From Helicobacter pylori NQ4053 (lineage in GTDB: Bacteria; Campylobacterota; Campylobacteria; Campylobacterales; Helicobacteraceae), in the NCBI RefSeq assembly GCF_000274605.1, contig NZ_AKNV01000002.1, positions 1 through 64,000 of the forward strand: a DNA stretch of 64,000 nt. The letters run 5' to 3'. The notes under the pieces are model-generated. The model was not told where the DNA came from, made no database searches, and was given only the letters and a program-made list of their open reading frames with translations. The position numbers and the translations under genes were made by a program. Positions 17,320 through 27,203 of the stretch are shown in pieces; the stretch's first letter is position 1; every line of letters starts with the position of its first letter.

Positions 17320-18757
17320 AAATCACCCCTTCTAAGTGTTGGACTTTGGCATGCAAACTCGTGTCCATATTGGGTAAGGTCCTAACACTCGCCCACTCTT
17401 TGACTAAAGGCAGTATGGGGGCTAAAAGCTTGCCTAAAGGCGAGAAAAATTGAGCCATTTTCAATTGGAAACGCCACTTAGCCCCATCGCTTGCCATTTT
17501 GGCAAACATTTTCATAGAGAATTTTTCCATCCCGCTGTGTTGGGTACTTTTAGCCCCCTTAACTACGCCTCTGCCCTCGCCCACTTTATCGGCTCGTAAA
17601 TCTCTAATGAGTTCTGCTAAAGGGATTTCTACAGGGCATACTTCAGTGCAACGCCCGCAAAGGCTGCACAAATTAGGGATATGCCCGTAATTATTCAAGC
17701 CAAAGAGTTGGGGGGATACCACCACGCCTATAGGGCCAGGATAAGTGGAAAGATAGGCATGCCCACCGATTTTATCATACACAGGGCAGTGGTTCAAACA
17801 AGTTCCGCAACGGATGCATGAAAGAGCACGGTAATACTTTTCATCAGCCAAAATATTGGAGCGGTTGTTGTCTAATAAAATGATGTGGGCTTCTTTAGGG
17901 CCGTCTAAATCGCCCTCTTTTCTGGGGCCTGTGATAATGTTTTGATAGCAAGTGATAGGCACACCCACAGCGCTTGGGGCGAGCAAATTGTTTAAAATCG
18001 CCGCATCATCAAAGCTTTCTACTAATTTTTCAATCCCACAAATTGCGACATGCACATCGCATGCGGTGGTGCTCATTCTCCCATTACCCTCATTTTCCAC
18101 TAACCAGATCGCTCCCTCATTAGCGATAGCGAAATTAACCCCACTGATCCCCATTTTAAAGCTTTCAAATTCTTTGCGCATGTGTTTTCTGGCGATCGCA
18201 TTGAGCTTTTCAGGCTCTTCTTCATAAGCGGCGTTGAGTTTTTCTTCAAAAATCTTACCGATTTGCTTGCGGTTTTTATGGATAGCTGGCACGACGATAT
18301 GCACAGGGTGTTCATTGATGAGTTGGATAATCAATTCGCCCAGATCCGTTTCTTGCGCTTGAATGCCCTTTTCTTTCAAGTAATGGTTCAAGCCAATTTC
18401 TTCGCTCGCCATGGATTTTTGTTTTAAAATGCGATTGATATTCTTTTCTTTAGCGAGGTTGTAAATGATTTCATTGGCTTCATCGCCGTCTTTAGCGTAA
18501 TGGATTTTAAAGCCGTTTTGAGTGGCGTTTTTTTCAAACAATTCCAAATATTCATCAAGCCTGGATAGAATTTTAAGCTTGACTTCTTTGCCCAATTCCC
18601 TTAAATTTTCCCATTCGCTGTAACGATTTTTAATCAGATTCTTACGATTAGCCCTTAAGGTATCCATTGCCGAACGCAAATTTTCCCTTAATTGCATATC
18701 GCCTAATTGGTCGGTGATGATTTCTTCGTATTCTTGGTCGCTATGATATTTTTCCAT
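17312..18757 (-). CDS. lutB: lactate utilization iron-sulfur protein B
   Basis: Electron-transfer subunit of LutABC. I start at ATG 18757 (MEKYHSDQEYEE); an ATG two codons upstream is equally in frame. About 481 residues: an N-terminal LUD domain, then two 4Fe-4S motifs (CIRCGTCLNHCP near residue 311 and CSLCGRCTEVCP near residue 358), then a C-terminal Lut tail. Order on the strand is lutA-lutB-lutC with a 22-28 nt gap before and an 8-nt overlap after. In H. pylori this operon has been linked to growth on lactate, as I recall. Confidence 0.94.
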   Translation of the reverse strand: MEKYHSDQEYEEIITDQLGDMQLRENLRSAMDTLRANRKNLIKNRYSEWENLRELGKEVKLKILSRLDEYLELFEKNATQNGFKIHYAKDGDEANEIIYNLAKEKNINRILKQKSMASEEIGLNHYLKEKGIQAQETDLGELIIQLINEHPVHIVVPAIHKNRKQIGKIFEEKLNAAYEEEPEKLNAIARKHMRKEFESFKMGISGVNFAIANEGAIWLVENEGNGRMSTTACDVHVAICGIEKLVESFDDAAILNNLLAPSAVGVPITCYQNIITGPRKEGDLDGPKEAHIILLDNNRSNILADEKYYRALSCIRCGTCLNHCPVYDKIGGHAYLSTYPGPIGVVVSPQLFGLNNYGHIPNLCSLCGRCTEVCPVEIPLAELIRDLRADKVGEGRGVVKGAKSTQHSGMEKFSMKMFAKMASDGAKWRFQLKMAQFFSPLGKLLAPILPLVKEWASVRTLPNMDTSLHAKVQHLEGVIYE

Positions 18758-18785
18758 GATCATTCCTTAAAATAATTCTTTAACG

Positions 18786-19514
18786 TTAAAGCCCAAGCCT
18801 TGAGGCTAAAAAGTCATAAAAATGCATGGGTTTTGTCAAAGAGCCCATTTTTTGCATAGCGGTGCTGATATTCATCAAACACCCAGCATCCGCTGAAACA
18901 ATCACATCCACATGACGGCTCTCTATATCTTTAATCTTTTCTTTAACCATAACCGCTGAAATTTCAGGTTCTTTAACCGAAAAAGTCCCCCCAAACCCGC
19001 AGCATTCTTCTTCTTTTTCCAATTCAATGAGTTCCACGTTTTTAAGCTGTCTGATGAGGTTTTTCGCCGAGTCAATCACTTTAGCCACCCTTAAGGCATG
19101 GCAATTAGAATGCCATGTGATTTTAAGGGGTTCGCCCTTATCTTCATACTTGACTTGCAATTTTTTATCCAAAAATTCGCTCAATTCATACACCCTAGAG
19201 CAAAAATCTTTAACCATGTTGAATTCCGCATGCCCTTCAAACAATTCCAAATAATCATGCCGCATCATCCCTGTGCATGAACCGCTAGGCAAGATAATAG
19301 GGTAGTCGTTATTGGAATAAAGCTTGATATTGTATAAAACGACTTTTTTTGTCTCTTCATAATACCCTGAGTTGTAGCTTGGCTGGCCGCAACATGTCTG
19401 GTCTTTTTTAAAAACCACTTCCAAATTTTCCTTGCGGAGTAATTTGATAGCGTTAAGCGATGCGTTGCTATAAATGGCTGCTCCTAGACAAGTAGCAAAG
19501 AAATTGACTTTCAA
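18786..19514 (-). CDS. lutA: lactate utilization protein A
   Basis: A CCG-domain protein of the LutABC complex. I choose TTG 19514 (LKVNFFATCLGAAIYSN) because AAGGAG stands six bases upstream and family members start with this motif; the longer frame to 19613 adds a 33-residue hydrophobic stretch that lies in the promoter region and is probably not translated. About 242 residues: two cysteine-rich domains, the first with CCGQPSYNSG near residue 40 and the second with ECCGFGGTF near residue 183, each likely to bind a special 4Fe-4S cluster. First gene of the lut operon. Confidence 0.9.
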   Translation of the reverse strand: MKVNFFATCLGAAIYSNASLNAIKLLRKENLEVVFKKDQTCCGQPSYNSGYYEETKKVVLYNIKLYSNNDYPIILPSGSCTGMMRHDYLELFEGHAEFNMVKDFCSRVYELSEFLDKKLQVKYEDKGEPLKITWHSNCHALRVAKVIDSAKNLIRQLKNVELIELEKEEECCGFGGTFSVKEPEISAVMVKEKIKDIESRHVDVIVSADAGCLMNISTAMQKMGSLTKPMHFYDFLASRLGL

Positions 19515-19733
19515 AGAAGGCTCCTTAAAATTCCAAATTAAGAGTTTCAAACACAATATAATACTCAAAATTAGTAAGATTGTAACCACAAGTTGATAAA
19601 CCCACTCGCTCAAATATTGTTACTAAAATAAACCACAAACCCATTAAATTTGACTTAATATTAAATGCTACTTAAAATTAGTTTTTTCTTTTAAGTAAGA
19701 TAAAAAATACTTTTAATTATTCAAGGAAAATTT
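19515..19733. promoter_or_regulatory. divergent promoter region lut / lctP
   Basis: This 219-nt A/T-rich gap separates lutA (minus) from lctP (plus). TATTATATT on the minus strand near 19555-19563 is the best -10 candidate for lut. For the permease no perfect TATAAT is visible; TAAGAT (near 19696-19701) is the best candidate. No operator with clear symmetry was found. Confidence 0.45.
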
Positions 19734-21383
19734 ATGGAATTTTATCAAGTCTATGACCCATTAGGCCATATTTGGTTGAGCGCTTTAGTCGCACTTTCGC
19801 CTATTGCGCTCTTTTTTATTTCTCTTATTGTCTTTAAACTTAAGGGGTATAGCGCTGGGTTTTTAAGCTTATTGCTTTCAATCCTTATTGCGTTATTTGT
19901 GTATAAAATGCCCGCTCAAATGGTGAGCGCGAGTTTTTTCTATGGCTTTCTTTATGGCTTGTGGCCGATCGCATGGATTGTGATCGCTGCGATTTTTCTT
20001 TACAACCTTTCAGTGAAATCCGGGTATTTTGAGATTTTAAAAGAAAGCATTTTAACCCTAACTCCGGATCACCGGATTTTAGTGATTTTGATCGGGTTTT
20101 GTTTTGGCTCGTTTTTAGAAGGAGCGATTGGTTTTGGAGGCCCGGTAGCTATCACAGCGGCGATTTTAGTCGGCCTTGGGCTAAACCCCTTATACGCTGC
20201 CGGGTTGTGCCTGATCGCTAACACCGCTCCTGTAGCTTTTGGCGCGGTGGGTATTCCTATTACGGCAATGGCTAGCGTGGTGGGTATTCCTGAATTAGAG
20301 ATTTCTCAAATGGTAGGCAGGGTGTTACCCATTTTTTCCATTGGTATTCCTTTTTTCATCGTGTTTTTAATGGATGGTTTTAGAGGGATTAGAGAGACTT
20401 TTCCTGCAGTGGCCGTTACCGGGTTTAGTTTCGCTATTGCGCAATTTTTAAGCTCTAATTATCTAGGGCCGCAGCTTCCGGATATTATTTCAGCTTTAGT
20501 GTCATTGATTGCTACCACTTTGTTTTTAAAATTCTGGCAGCCCAAGCGCATTTTCACCAGCAATGGCAAAGAGCCCACGATGAACACAGAAAAACACCAT
20601 ATTTGTAAGGTGGTTGTGGCGTGGATGCCTTTTGTGTTGCTCACCATTACGATCATCATATGGACGCAACCCTGGTTTAAAGCGCTCTTTAAAGAAGGCG
20701 GGGCTTTGGCGTTTTCTAGCTTTGCGTTTGAATTTAATTCTATCAGTCAAAAGATTTTCAAAACCGTTCCCATTGTTACTGAAGCGACCAATTTTCCTGT
20801 CGTGTTCAAACTCCCTTTGATTTTAACGACAGGCACTTCCATTTTTTTAGCCGCCCTTTTAAGCGTGTTTTTGTTGCGCGTGAAAATCAGCGATGCGATA
20901 GGAGTGTTTGGGGCCACTTTAAAAGAAATGCGTTTGCCGATTTTAACCATTGGCGTGGTTTTAGCGTTCGCGTATGTGGCTAATTATAGCGGCATGAGTG
21001 CTACGCTCGCTTTAGCGTTAGCGGATACCGGGCATGTTTTCACTTTCTTTTCGCCTGTGGTAGGCTGGCTTGGGGTGTTTTTAACCGGAAGCGATACGAG
21101 TTCTAATCTTTTATTTGGATCTTTACAAATGCTCATCGCTACACAGCTTGGCTTGCCTGAAGTGCTTTTTTTAGCGGCCAACACTTCAGGGGGCGTTGTG
21201 GGCAAAATGATAAGCCCTCAAAGTATCGCTATCGCTTGTGCGGCGGTGGGGTTAGTGGGGAAAGAGAGCGAATTGTTCAGATTTACGGTAAAATACTCCG
21301 TCGCTTTGGCGATCATTATGGGGATTGTCTTCACTCTTATTGCTTATGTCTTCCCCTTTATTATCCCCATCATTCCTAAATAA
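19734..21383 (+). CDS. lctP: L-lactate permease, first copy
   Basis: Proton-coupled lactate uptake across the inner membrane (LctP/LldP family). The 549 residues give about 12-14 hydrophobic segments. Conserved stretches include GSFLEGAIGFGGPVAI (about residues 124-139), the NTAPVAFGAVGIPI block and LTGSDTSSNLLFG near residue 455. It is divergent from lutABC and followed 56 nt later by a paralogue sharing most of these blocks word for word, so the pair comes from tandem duplication. Which substrates (L- or D-lactate) each prefers cannot be read from sequence. Confidence 0.95.
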   Translation: MEFYQVYDPLGHIWLSALVALSPIALFFISLIVFKLKGYSAGFLSLLLSILIALFVYKMPAQMVSASFFYGFLYGLWPIAWIVIAAIFLYNLSVKSGYFEILKESILTLTPDHRILVILIGFCFGSFLEGAIGFGGPVAITAAILVGLGLNPLYAAGLCLIANTAPVAFGAVGIPITAMASVVGIPELEISQMVGRVLPIFSIGIPFFIVFLMDGFRGIRETFPAVAVTGFSFAIAQFLSSNYLGPQLPDIISALVSLIATTLFLKFWQPKRIFTSNGKEPTMNTEKHHICKVVVAWMPFVLLTITIIIWTQPWFKALFKEGGALAFSSFAFEFNSISQKIFKTVPIVTEATNFPVVFKLPLILTTGTSIFLAALLSVFLLRVKISDAIGVFGATLKEMRLPILTIGVVLAFAYVANYSGMSATLALALADTGHVFTFFSPVVGWLGVFLTGSDTSSNLLFGSLQMLIATQLGLPEVLFLAANTSGGVVGKMISPQSIAIACAAVGLVGKESELFRFTVKYSVALAIIMGIVFTLIAYVFPFIIPIIPK

Positions 21384-21439
21384 GGGGGTTTTTAAAGAGA
21401 ACTAGCGCTAAGAGAATATTTTTAAAAAGGGATTTTTTA

Positions 21440-23095
21440 GTGCTAGAATTTCATCAAATTTATGACCCTTTGGGTAATATTTGGCTGAGCGCTCTTGTGG
21501 CCTTATTGCCGATTTTGTTATTTTTCTTATCTTTAATGGTTTTTAAACTCAAAGGTTATGTGGCGGCCTTTTTGAGCGTGGTTCTGTCAGCCGTTATTGC
21601 GGTTTTGGTGTATAAAATGCCTGTTAGCATGGTAGGTTCAAGCTTTCTTTATGGCTTTCTCTATGGCTTATGGCCGATCGCATGGATTATTATTGCGGCG
21701 ATTTTTTTATACAAACTCAGCGTTAAATCCGGCTATTTTGAAATTTTAAAAGAAAGCGTCCAGTCCATCACTTTAGATCACAGGATTTTAGTGATTTTGA
21801 TTGGCTTTTGTTTTGGCTCGTTTTTAGAAGGGGCGATCGGCTTTGGAGGGCCTATTGCCATCACCGCAGCGATCTTAGTGGGGTTAGGGTTAAGCCCTTT
21901 ATATTCTGCCGGGTTATGCCTAATCGCTAACACCGCTCCTGTGGCTTTTGGCGCGGTGGGTATCCCTATAAGCGCTATGGCGAGCGCGGTAGGGGTGCCA
22001 GCGATTTTAATTTCAGCCATGACGGGTAAAATCCTCTTTTTTGTGAGCTTGTTAGTGCCGTTTTTTATTGTGTTTTTAATGGATGGCTTTAAGGGGATTA
22101 AAGAGACTTTTCCGGCCGTTTTTATTGCGGCTTTTTCTTTCGCTGGCGCGCAATTTTTAAGCTCTAATTATTTAGGGCCAGAATTGCCTGGTATTATTTC
22201 AGCCCTTGTTTCACTGGTTGCAACGGCACTCTTTTTGAAATTTTGGCAGCCTAAAGTCATTTTTAGAAGCGATGGCAAAGCGGCTTCATTCACTAAGAGT
22301 AACCATCATATCTGTAAGGTTTATGTCGCTTGGTCTCCTTTTGTGATTTTGGTTTTAGTGATTGTGTTATGGATACAGCCTTTTTTTAAAGCTTTATTTG
22401 AAAAAGACGGCTTGTTAGCTTTTTCTAATTTTTATTTTGAGTTCAATAACATCAGCAACCACATCTTTAAAAGCCCGCCTTTTGTAGAAGCCAATCAAAG
22501 CGTGAGTTTTCCGGTGGTGTTTAAATTTTTCTTAATCAACACGGTTGGCACTTCCATTTTTTTAGCCGCTCTTGTTAGCATGCTCGTTTTAAGGGTGCGA
22601 GTGAGCGATGCAGTGAGCGTTTTTGGCGAGACTTTAAAAGAAATGCGCTACCCCATTCTCACTATTGGTTTAGTCTTAAGCTTTGCCTATGTGTCTAATT
22701 ACAGCGGGATTTCTTCCACTCTAGCCTTAGCGCTCACCCATACGGGTTTGGCTTTTACTTTTTTCTCGCCCTTGATCGGATGGGTAGGCGTGTTTTTAAC
22801 CGGGAGCGATACAAGTTCTAATCTTTTATTTGGCTCTTTACAGCAACTCACCGCCCAACGATTGCACCTCCCTGAGGTTTTAACCCTGACGGCTAATACC
22901 GTGGGTGGGACTTTGGGCAAGATGATAAGCCCTCAAAGCATCGCTATCGCTTGCGCGGCAGTGGGATTAGCCGGGAAAGAGAGCGATTTATTCAAATTCA
23001 CGGTTAAATACTCCCTTATTTTTGTAGCGATCATGGGAGTCGTGATTAGCGCGATTGCGTATTTGATCCCTGAAGTGGTGCCTGCGATAAAGTAG
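21440..23095 (+). CDS. lctP: L-lactate permease, second copy
   Basis: The 551-residue paralogue of the preceding gene starts at GTG 21440 behind AAAAGGG. The same motifs recur (GSFLEGAIGFGGPIAI, LTGSDTSSNLLFG), and even third codon positions are often shared in these blocks, which suggests gene conversion or recent duplication; the loops around residues 270-340 differ most. It is probably transcribed with the first copy. It ends shortly before the convergent mutY. Confidence 0.95.
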   Translation: MLEFHQIYDPLGNIWLSALVALLPILLFFLSLMVFKLKGYVAAFLSVVLSAVIAVLVYKMPVSMVGSSFLYGFLYGLWPIAWIIIAAIFLYKLSVKSGYFEILKESVQSITLDHRILVILIGFCFGSFLEGAIGFGGPIAITAAILVGLGLSPLYSAGLCLIANTAPVAFGAVGIPISAMASAVGVPAILISAMTGKILFFVSLLVPFFIVFLMDGFKGIKETFPAVFIAAFSFAGAQFLSSNYLGPELPGIISALVSLVATALFLKFWQPKVIFRSDGKAASFTKSNHHICKVYVAWSPFVILVLVIVLWIQPFFKALFEKDGLLAFSNFYFEFNNISNHIFKSPPFVEANQSVSFPVVFKFFLINTVGTSIFLAALVSMLVLRVRVSDAVSVFGETLKEMRYPILTIGLVLSFAYVSNYSGISSTLALALTHTGLAFTFFSPLIGWVGVFLTGSDTSSNLLFGSLQQLTAQRLHLPEVLTLTANTVGGTLGKMISPQSIAIACAAVGLAGKESDLFKFTVKYSLIFVAIMGVVISAIAYLIPEVVPAIK

Positions 23096-23118
23096 AGCCA
23101 TTTTAGATTTAGCAGGGT

Positions 23119-24105
23119 TTAACCCCCAAATAAATTTTTTTGTTTTAAAAAATTCAAGATTTTAAGCGTCATAGAGCTTATGGGTAAGGTCTCTAAGTCT
23201 TTAAGGCTATAAAAACGAACGGGATTTTTTAGATCCTTTATTGCAGCTGAATAGAGGTTTAAATTGAGCTTGAATTTAGTGTGGCTGTGTTTGATAGCGC
23301 CTAAAAAGGGGAGCTTGTATTCTAAATTTTCTTTGAGATTAGGGAAATGGTGCATCCCAAAATAGAGTTTTTGCTCTATTTTTTCTAAAGCGATTTGGTT
23401 ATTTTGGATCACAACGCCCAAGTAACGCTCTTCTTGAATGATCTCTTGTTTTTTCTTAAGCGTGTGTTTTTCTAGGTGGTTTTTACCCAAACAATAAGGA
23501 TTGAAAGGGCAAATCGCGCATTTGGGTTTAGGGGAGCAGATTAAAGCCCCTAGATCAATTAAGGCTTGGTTGTGATTAAAGCTTTCATTAGGATTGAGGA
23601 AATCGTTCGCCTTAATTTGTAAGTCTTTAGCTTGGATATTAGGATCCAAACCAAAAAGCCTTAAAAGCACTCGTTTGATATTAGCATCCACGCATGCGCT
23701 CTTTTCTCTAAAACCAAAACATAAAATCGCATTAGCCGTGTATGCGCCAATCCCGGGGAGTTTCAGTAGGCTTTGATAGTCATTGGGTAGTTGTGAGTGG
23801 TGTTCTTTCACGCAAATTTCAGCGCTTTTTTTTAAATTTTTAGCCCTTGAATAATAGCCAAGCCCTCTCCAAAGCAATAAAACCTCCTCTAATTGAGCGT
23901 TCGCTAAGTCTTTTAAAGTGGGGAAAGCTTCTAAAAAAGGGGAATAAAAACGCTCAACCACCGTGCTGATTTGGGTTTGTTGGCTCATCACTTCGCTGAT
24001 ATAGACTTCATAGGGAGCGTTAATGCCCTTTAAATTCCTAAAGGGTAAATCCTTTCGCCCAAATTCTTCATACCATTTTAAAAGGGCGTTGTGTAAAGTT
24101 TCCAA
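23119..24105 (-). CDS. mutY: A/G-specific adenine DNA glycosylase
   Basis: Removes adenine mispaired with 8-oxoguanine. The protein has 328 residues, starts at TTG 24105 (METLHNALLKWYEE) behind AGGTGG, and contains the catalytic Glu in EVMSQQTQIS near residue 38, the helix-hairpin-helix LPGIGAYTANAIL near residue 115, the catalytic Asp in VDANIKRVL, the 4Fe-4S motif C-x6-C-x2-C-x5-C (CSPKPKCAICPFNPYC near residue 190) and a C-terminal NUDIX-like domain. Its start directly abuts the stop of the transporter gene upstream, so the two are co-transcribed. Confidence 0.96.
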   Translation of the reverse strand: METLHNALLKWYEEFGRKDLPFRNLKGINAPYEVYISEVMSQQTQISTVVERFYSPFLEAFPTLKDLANAQLEEVLLLWRGLGYYSRAKNLKKSAEICVKEHHSQLPNDYQSLLKLPGIGAYTANAILCFGFREKSACVDANIKRVLLRLFGLDPNIQAKDLQIKANDFLNPNESFNHNQALIDLGALICSPKPKCAICPFNPYCLGKNHLEKHTLKKKQEIIQEERYLGVVIQNNQIALEKIEQKLYFGMHHFPNLKENLEYKLPFLGAIKHSHTKFKLNLNLYSAAIKDLKNPVRFYSLKDLETLPISSMTLKILNFLKQKNLFGG

Positions 24106-25557
24106 CTACAACCACCTATAAGCGATGAATTTAACCCAAGGTGCGCACACGCTTAAAAACACGATTAAATACACAAAGCCAAAAATAAACCCTAATTTCC
24201 AAAAATCCTTGCTTGGAATATACCCGCTCCCGTAATAAATGGTGGATGGGCCTGTGCCATAGGGGGTTAAAATCCCCATAATCCCTAAAGAAAGCATTAA
24301 AAACAAGCTCAATTCTTGCAAATTGACCCCTTGAATATGCGAACCAATCCCTACAAAAAGTGCGAATAACGCGCTCACATGAGCGGTGATGCTAGCGAAA
24401 AAATAGTGCGACAGATAGAATAAGGCTACAATAAACAATACCGCTATTAACGGATCCAAGTGAGCATGCTCTAAAAAATTTTGGGCCGCATTGCCAATAA
24501 AATTTAAAAAACCCACATTTTTAAGCCCGCCAGCCATCGTGAGTAGCGATCCCAGTAATAAAAAAATATTGAACGCGCTCTTGTTTTTAATGATGTCTTC
24601 ATAGCTTACGATCTTACAAAACGCCATTAACACCATGGTAATCAAAGCCGTCGCGCTCGCATGCAAGCCTAAAGGTTTGCCAAAAATCCAACCCAGTAAA
24701 GCCAATAAAGTGAGGCTGAGCATTAAAATTTCTTTTAAAGAAAACCTCCCCATGCTTTCTAACTCTTTTTTAGCCCACAAACTCACTTCTTTTGAGCCTT
24801 TTAAGGTGGGTTTGCAGGTTTTATACGCCAATAAAGGCACAAGCAAGATCAAAACCACCCCACAAGGCAAGAACGCTAAAAACCACGAAAACCATGAGAT
24901 TTCATTCACCCCCATTTTGGTAGCGATTTCCATTGCTAAGGGGTTAGGAGCGAGCGCGGTTAAAAACATGGACGAAGTGATGCAAGTTGAAGCCAAAGCG
25001 ACCCACATCAAATACGCGCCGATTTTGTTAGGGTTATTGTTTGGGGTAGAACCCATTAAGGGCGGGATAGAAGAAACTATGGGATAGAGTATGCCCCCAC
25101 TTCTAGCGGAGTTGCTAGGGATAAAGGGGGCTAGACACAATTCGCTCAAGCTGATCGCATAGCCCAAACCTAAAGGGGTTTGCCCTAAAAACCTAATCAG
25201 TAAAAGAGCGATCCGTTTCCCTAACAAGCTTTTTTCATACCCTAAACCCAAAATAAAAGCGACAAACACAAGCCACACCGTTTTATTCGCATACCCGCTC
25301 AAACCCCACGAAATGGCTTTATTAGCGCTCGCTACTTCACTGCTCGCCCCAATTTTTAACGCTATACACAACACTAACGCGCTCAACGCTATCAAACCTG
25401 ATGGCACCGGCTCTAAAATTAGCCCTATAATCATGCCCATGAAAATACAAAAATAAAGCCATGCGTTAGGGTTTAGCCCATCCGGTGCGCCTAAAAAATA
25501 CAATAATGCTGCGATGAGAAAAGGGGCAAAGATTGAGAGGGTTTGTTTAATCATAGT
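24106..25557 (-). CDS. DASS-family dicarboxylate transporter
   Basis: A divalent anion:sodium symporter family membrane protein, probably carrying a C4-C5 dicarboxylate such as 2-oxoglutarate, malate or citrate (the exact substrate is inference). I start at ATG 25557 (MIKQTLSIFAPFLI) behind AAAGG; an in-frame TTG 5 codons earlier overlaps that ribosome site. The 483 residues give about 12-13 hydrophobic segments and the family motifs PSNSARSGGILYP (near residue 145) and the LTPYGTGPSTIYYGSGY block near residue 425 that contribute to the substrate site. Directly followed by mutY. Confidence 0.88.
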   Translation of the reverse strand, partial: TMIKQTLSIFAPFLIAALLYFLGAPDGLNPNAWLYFCIFMGMIIGLILEPVPSGLIALSALVLCIALKIGASSEVASANKAISWGLSGYANKTVWLVFVAFILGLGYEKSLLGKRIALLLIRFLGQTPLGLGYAISLSELCLAPFIPSNSARSGGILYPIVSSIPPLMGSTPNNNPNKIGAYLMWVALASTCITSSMFLTALAPNPLAMEIATKMGVNEISWFSWFLAFLPCGVVLILLVPLLAYKTCKPTLKGSKEVSLWAKKELESMGRFSLKEILMLSLTLLALLGWIFGKPLGLHASATALITMVLMAFCKIVSYEDIIKNKSAFNIFLLLGSLLTMAGGLKNVGFLNFIGNAAQNFLEHAHLDPLIAVLFIVALFYLSHYFFASITAHVSALFALFVGIGSHIQGVNLQELSLFLMLSLGIMGILTPYGTGPSTIYYGSGYIPSKDFWKLGFIFGFVYLIVFLSVCAPWVKFIAYRWL

Positions 25558-25676
25558 GTAGCCTTTAGCCAAAGATAGTAATAATTTGGCTTAAAAATGT
25601 CATTCAAATGGGATTGAGTTATTACAATATTACAGAAAAAGATTAAAAATTAAGCTTTTTGAAAAAGATAAAACTT

Positions 25677-25682
25677 TATAAT
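25677..25682 (+). promoter_or_regulatory. -10 box TATAAT of the cco operon
   Basis: A perfect TATAAT 42 nt before ATG 25725, followed by AGGAG in the leader. All genes to about 30.5 kb lie close together behind it. Confidence 0.7.
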
Positions 25683-25724
25683 TATGTTTATCTTTGTTGA
25701 ATTTACTACAAATAGGAGTATTGC

Positions 25725-27191
25725 ATGCAAGAAAATGTGCCTTTGAGTTATGATTATTCCATTAGCAAATTGTTTCTTTATGCGATGGTTGCCTTTGGGA
25801 TAATAGGCATGTTAATAGGGATCGTGTTAGCCTTTGAATTGTCTTTCCCTAACTTGAATTACATTGCAGGGGAGTATGGCGTTTTTGGCCGCTTGCGCCC
25901 CTTACACACGAATGCGGTGATTTATGGTTTCACTCTTGGGGGGATTTGGGCGAGTTGGTATTATATCGGTCAAAGGGTGCTTAAAATCACTTACCACCAA
26001 CACCCCTTTTTGAAAATTGTAGGGTTATTGCATTTTTGGCTCTGGATTATTCTTTTAATTCTAGGGGTTATTAGCTTGTTTGCTGGTCTTACTCAATCTA
26101 AAGAATACGCTGAATTGATGTGGCCTTTAGATATTATTGTGGTTGTGGCATGGGTGCTGTGGGGGGTTAATATGTTTGGGAGCATGAGCGTTAGGAGGGA
26201 GAATACCATTTATGTGTCTTTATGGTATTACATCGCTACTTATGTGGGTATAGCGGTGATGTATATTTTCAATAACCTTTCTGTCCCCACCTATTTTGTC
26301 GCTGATATGGGGAGTGTTTGGCATTCTATTTCTATGTATTCAGGCAGTAATGATGCGCTCATTCAATGGTGGTGGGGGCATAATGCGGTCGCTTTTGTCT
26401 TTACGAGTGGGGTGATTGGCACGATTTATTATTTCTTGCCTAAAGAGAGCGGCCAGCCTATCTTCTCTTACAAACTCACTTTGTTTTCCTTTTGGAGCTT
26501 GATGTTTGTTTATATTTGGGCGGGCGGACACCACTTGATTTATTCCACCGTGCCTGATTGGGTGCAAACCCTTTCTAGTGTGTTTTCAGTGGTGTTGATC
26601 TTGCCTTCGTGGGGGACAGCGATTAACATGCTTTTAACGATGAGAGGCCAATGGCACCAGCTTAAAGAAAGCCCCTTGATCAAATTCTTAGTTTTAGCTT
26701 CAACTTTCTACATGCTTTCCACTTTAGAAGGATCCATTCAAGCCATTAAGAGCGTGAACGCTTTAGCGCACTTTACCGATTGGATTATAGGGCATGTGCA
26801 TGACGGCGTGCTTGGGTGGGTAGGCTTCACTTTGATTGCGAGCATGTATCACATGACACCTAGGCTTTTCAAAAGAGAGATTTATTCAGGCAGGCTTGTG
26901 GATTTCCAATTCTGGATCATGACTTTAGGGATTGTGCTTTACTTTTCGTCCATGTGGATTGCAGGGATCACGCAAGGGATGATGTGGAGAGATGTGGATC
27001 AGTATGGGAATCTCACTTACCAATTCATTGACACGGTTAAGGTGCTAATCCCTTATTACAATATTAGAGGCGTTGGGGGTCTTATGTATTTTATTGGATT
27101 TATTATTTTTGCCTACAATATTTTTATGACAATCACGGCAGGCAAAAAATTAGAGCGTGAGCCCAATTACGCCACGCCTATGTCTAGATAG
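25725..27191 (+). CDS. ccoN: cbb3-type cytochrome c oxidase subunit I
   Basis: Catalytic subunit of the high-affinity terminal oxidase; reduces oxygen to water and pumps protons. The 488 residues form about 12 transmembrane helices. Heme and copper ligand His lie in RPLHTNAVIYG (near residue 60), WWWGHNAVAF (near 215), GGHHLIYS (near 265) and IIGHVHDG (near 350). First gene of ccoNOQP. H. pylori has no other known cytochrome oxidase, so this operon is the main route for respiration in a microaerobic host. Confidence 0.97.
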   Translation: MQENVPLSYDYSISKLFLYAMVAFGIIGMLIGIVLAFELSFPNLNYIAGEYGVFGRLRPLHTNAVIYGFTLGGIWASWYYIGQRVLKITYHQHPFLKIVGLLHFWLWIILLILGVISLFAGLTQSKEYAELMWPLDIIVVVAWVLWGVNMFGSMSVRRENTIYVSLWYYIATYVGIAVMYIFNNLSVPTYFVADMGSVWHSISMYSGSNDALIQWWWGHNAVAFVFTSGVIGTIYYFLPKESGQPIFSYKLTLFSFWSLMFVYIWAGGHHLIYSTVPDWVQTLSSVFSVVLILPSWGTAINMLLTMRGQWHQLKESPLIKFLVLASTFYMLSTLEGSIQAIKSVNALAHFTDWIIGHVHDGVLGWVGFTLIASMYHMTPRLFKREIYSGRLVDFQFWIMTLGIVLYFSSMWIAGITQGMMWRDVDQYGNLTYQFIDTVKVLIPYYNIRGVGGLMYFIGFIIFAYNIFMTITAGKKLEREPNYATPMSR

Positions 27192-27203
27192 GGGAAATTG
27201 GAA

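Noticed and set aside
18786-19613. Longer LutA with a 33-residue hydrophobic N-terminus
   Set aside because: The extension lies across the promoter region, LutA proteins are cytoplasmic and start at the KVNFFATCLG motif, and a good ribosome site precedes the internal TTG at 19514.
24635-25087. 150-residue open frame antisense to the dicarboxylate transporter
   Set aside because: It is the complement of a hydrophobic coding region, has no ribosome site or family, and mirrors codon structure of the real gene.
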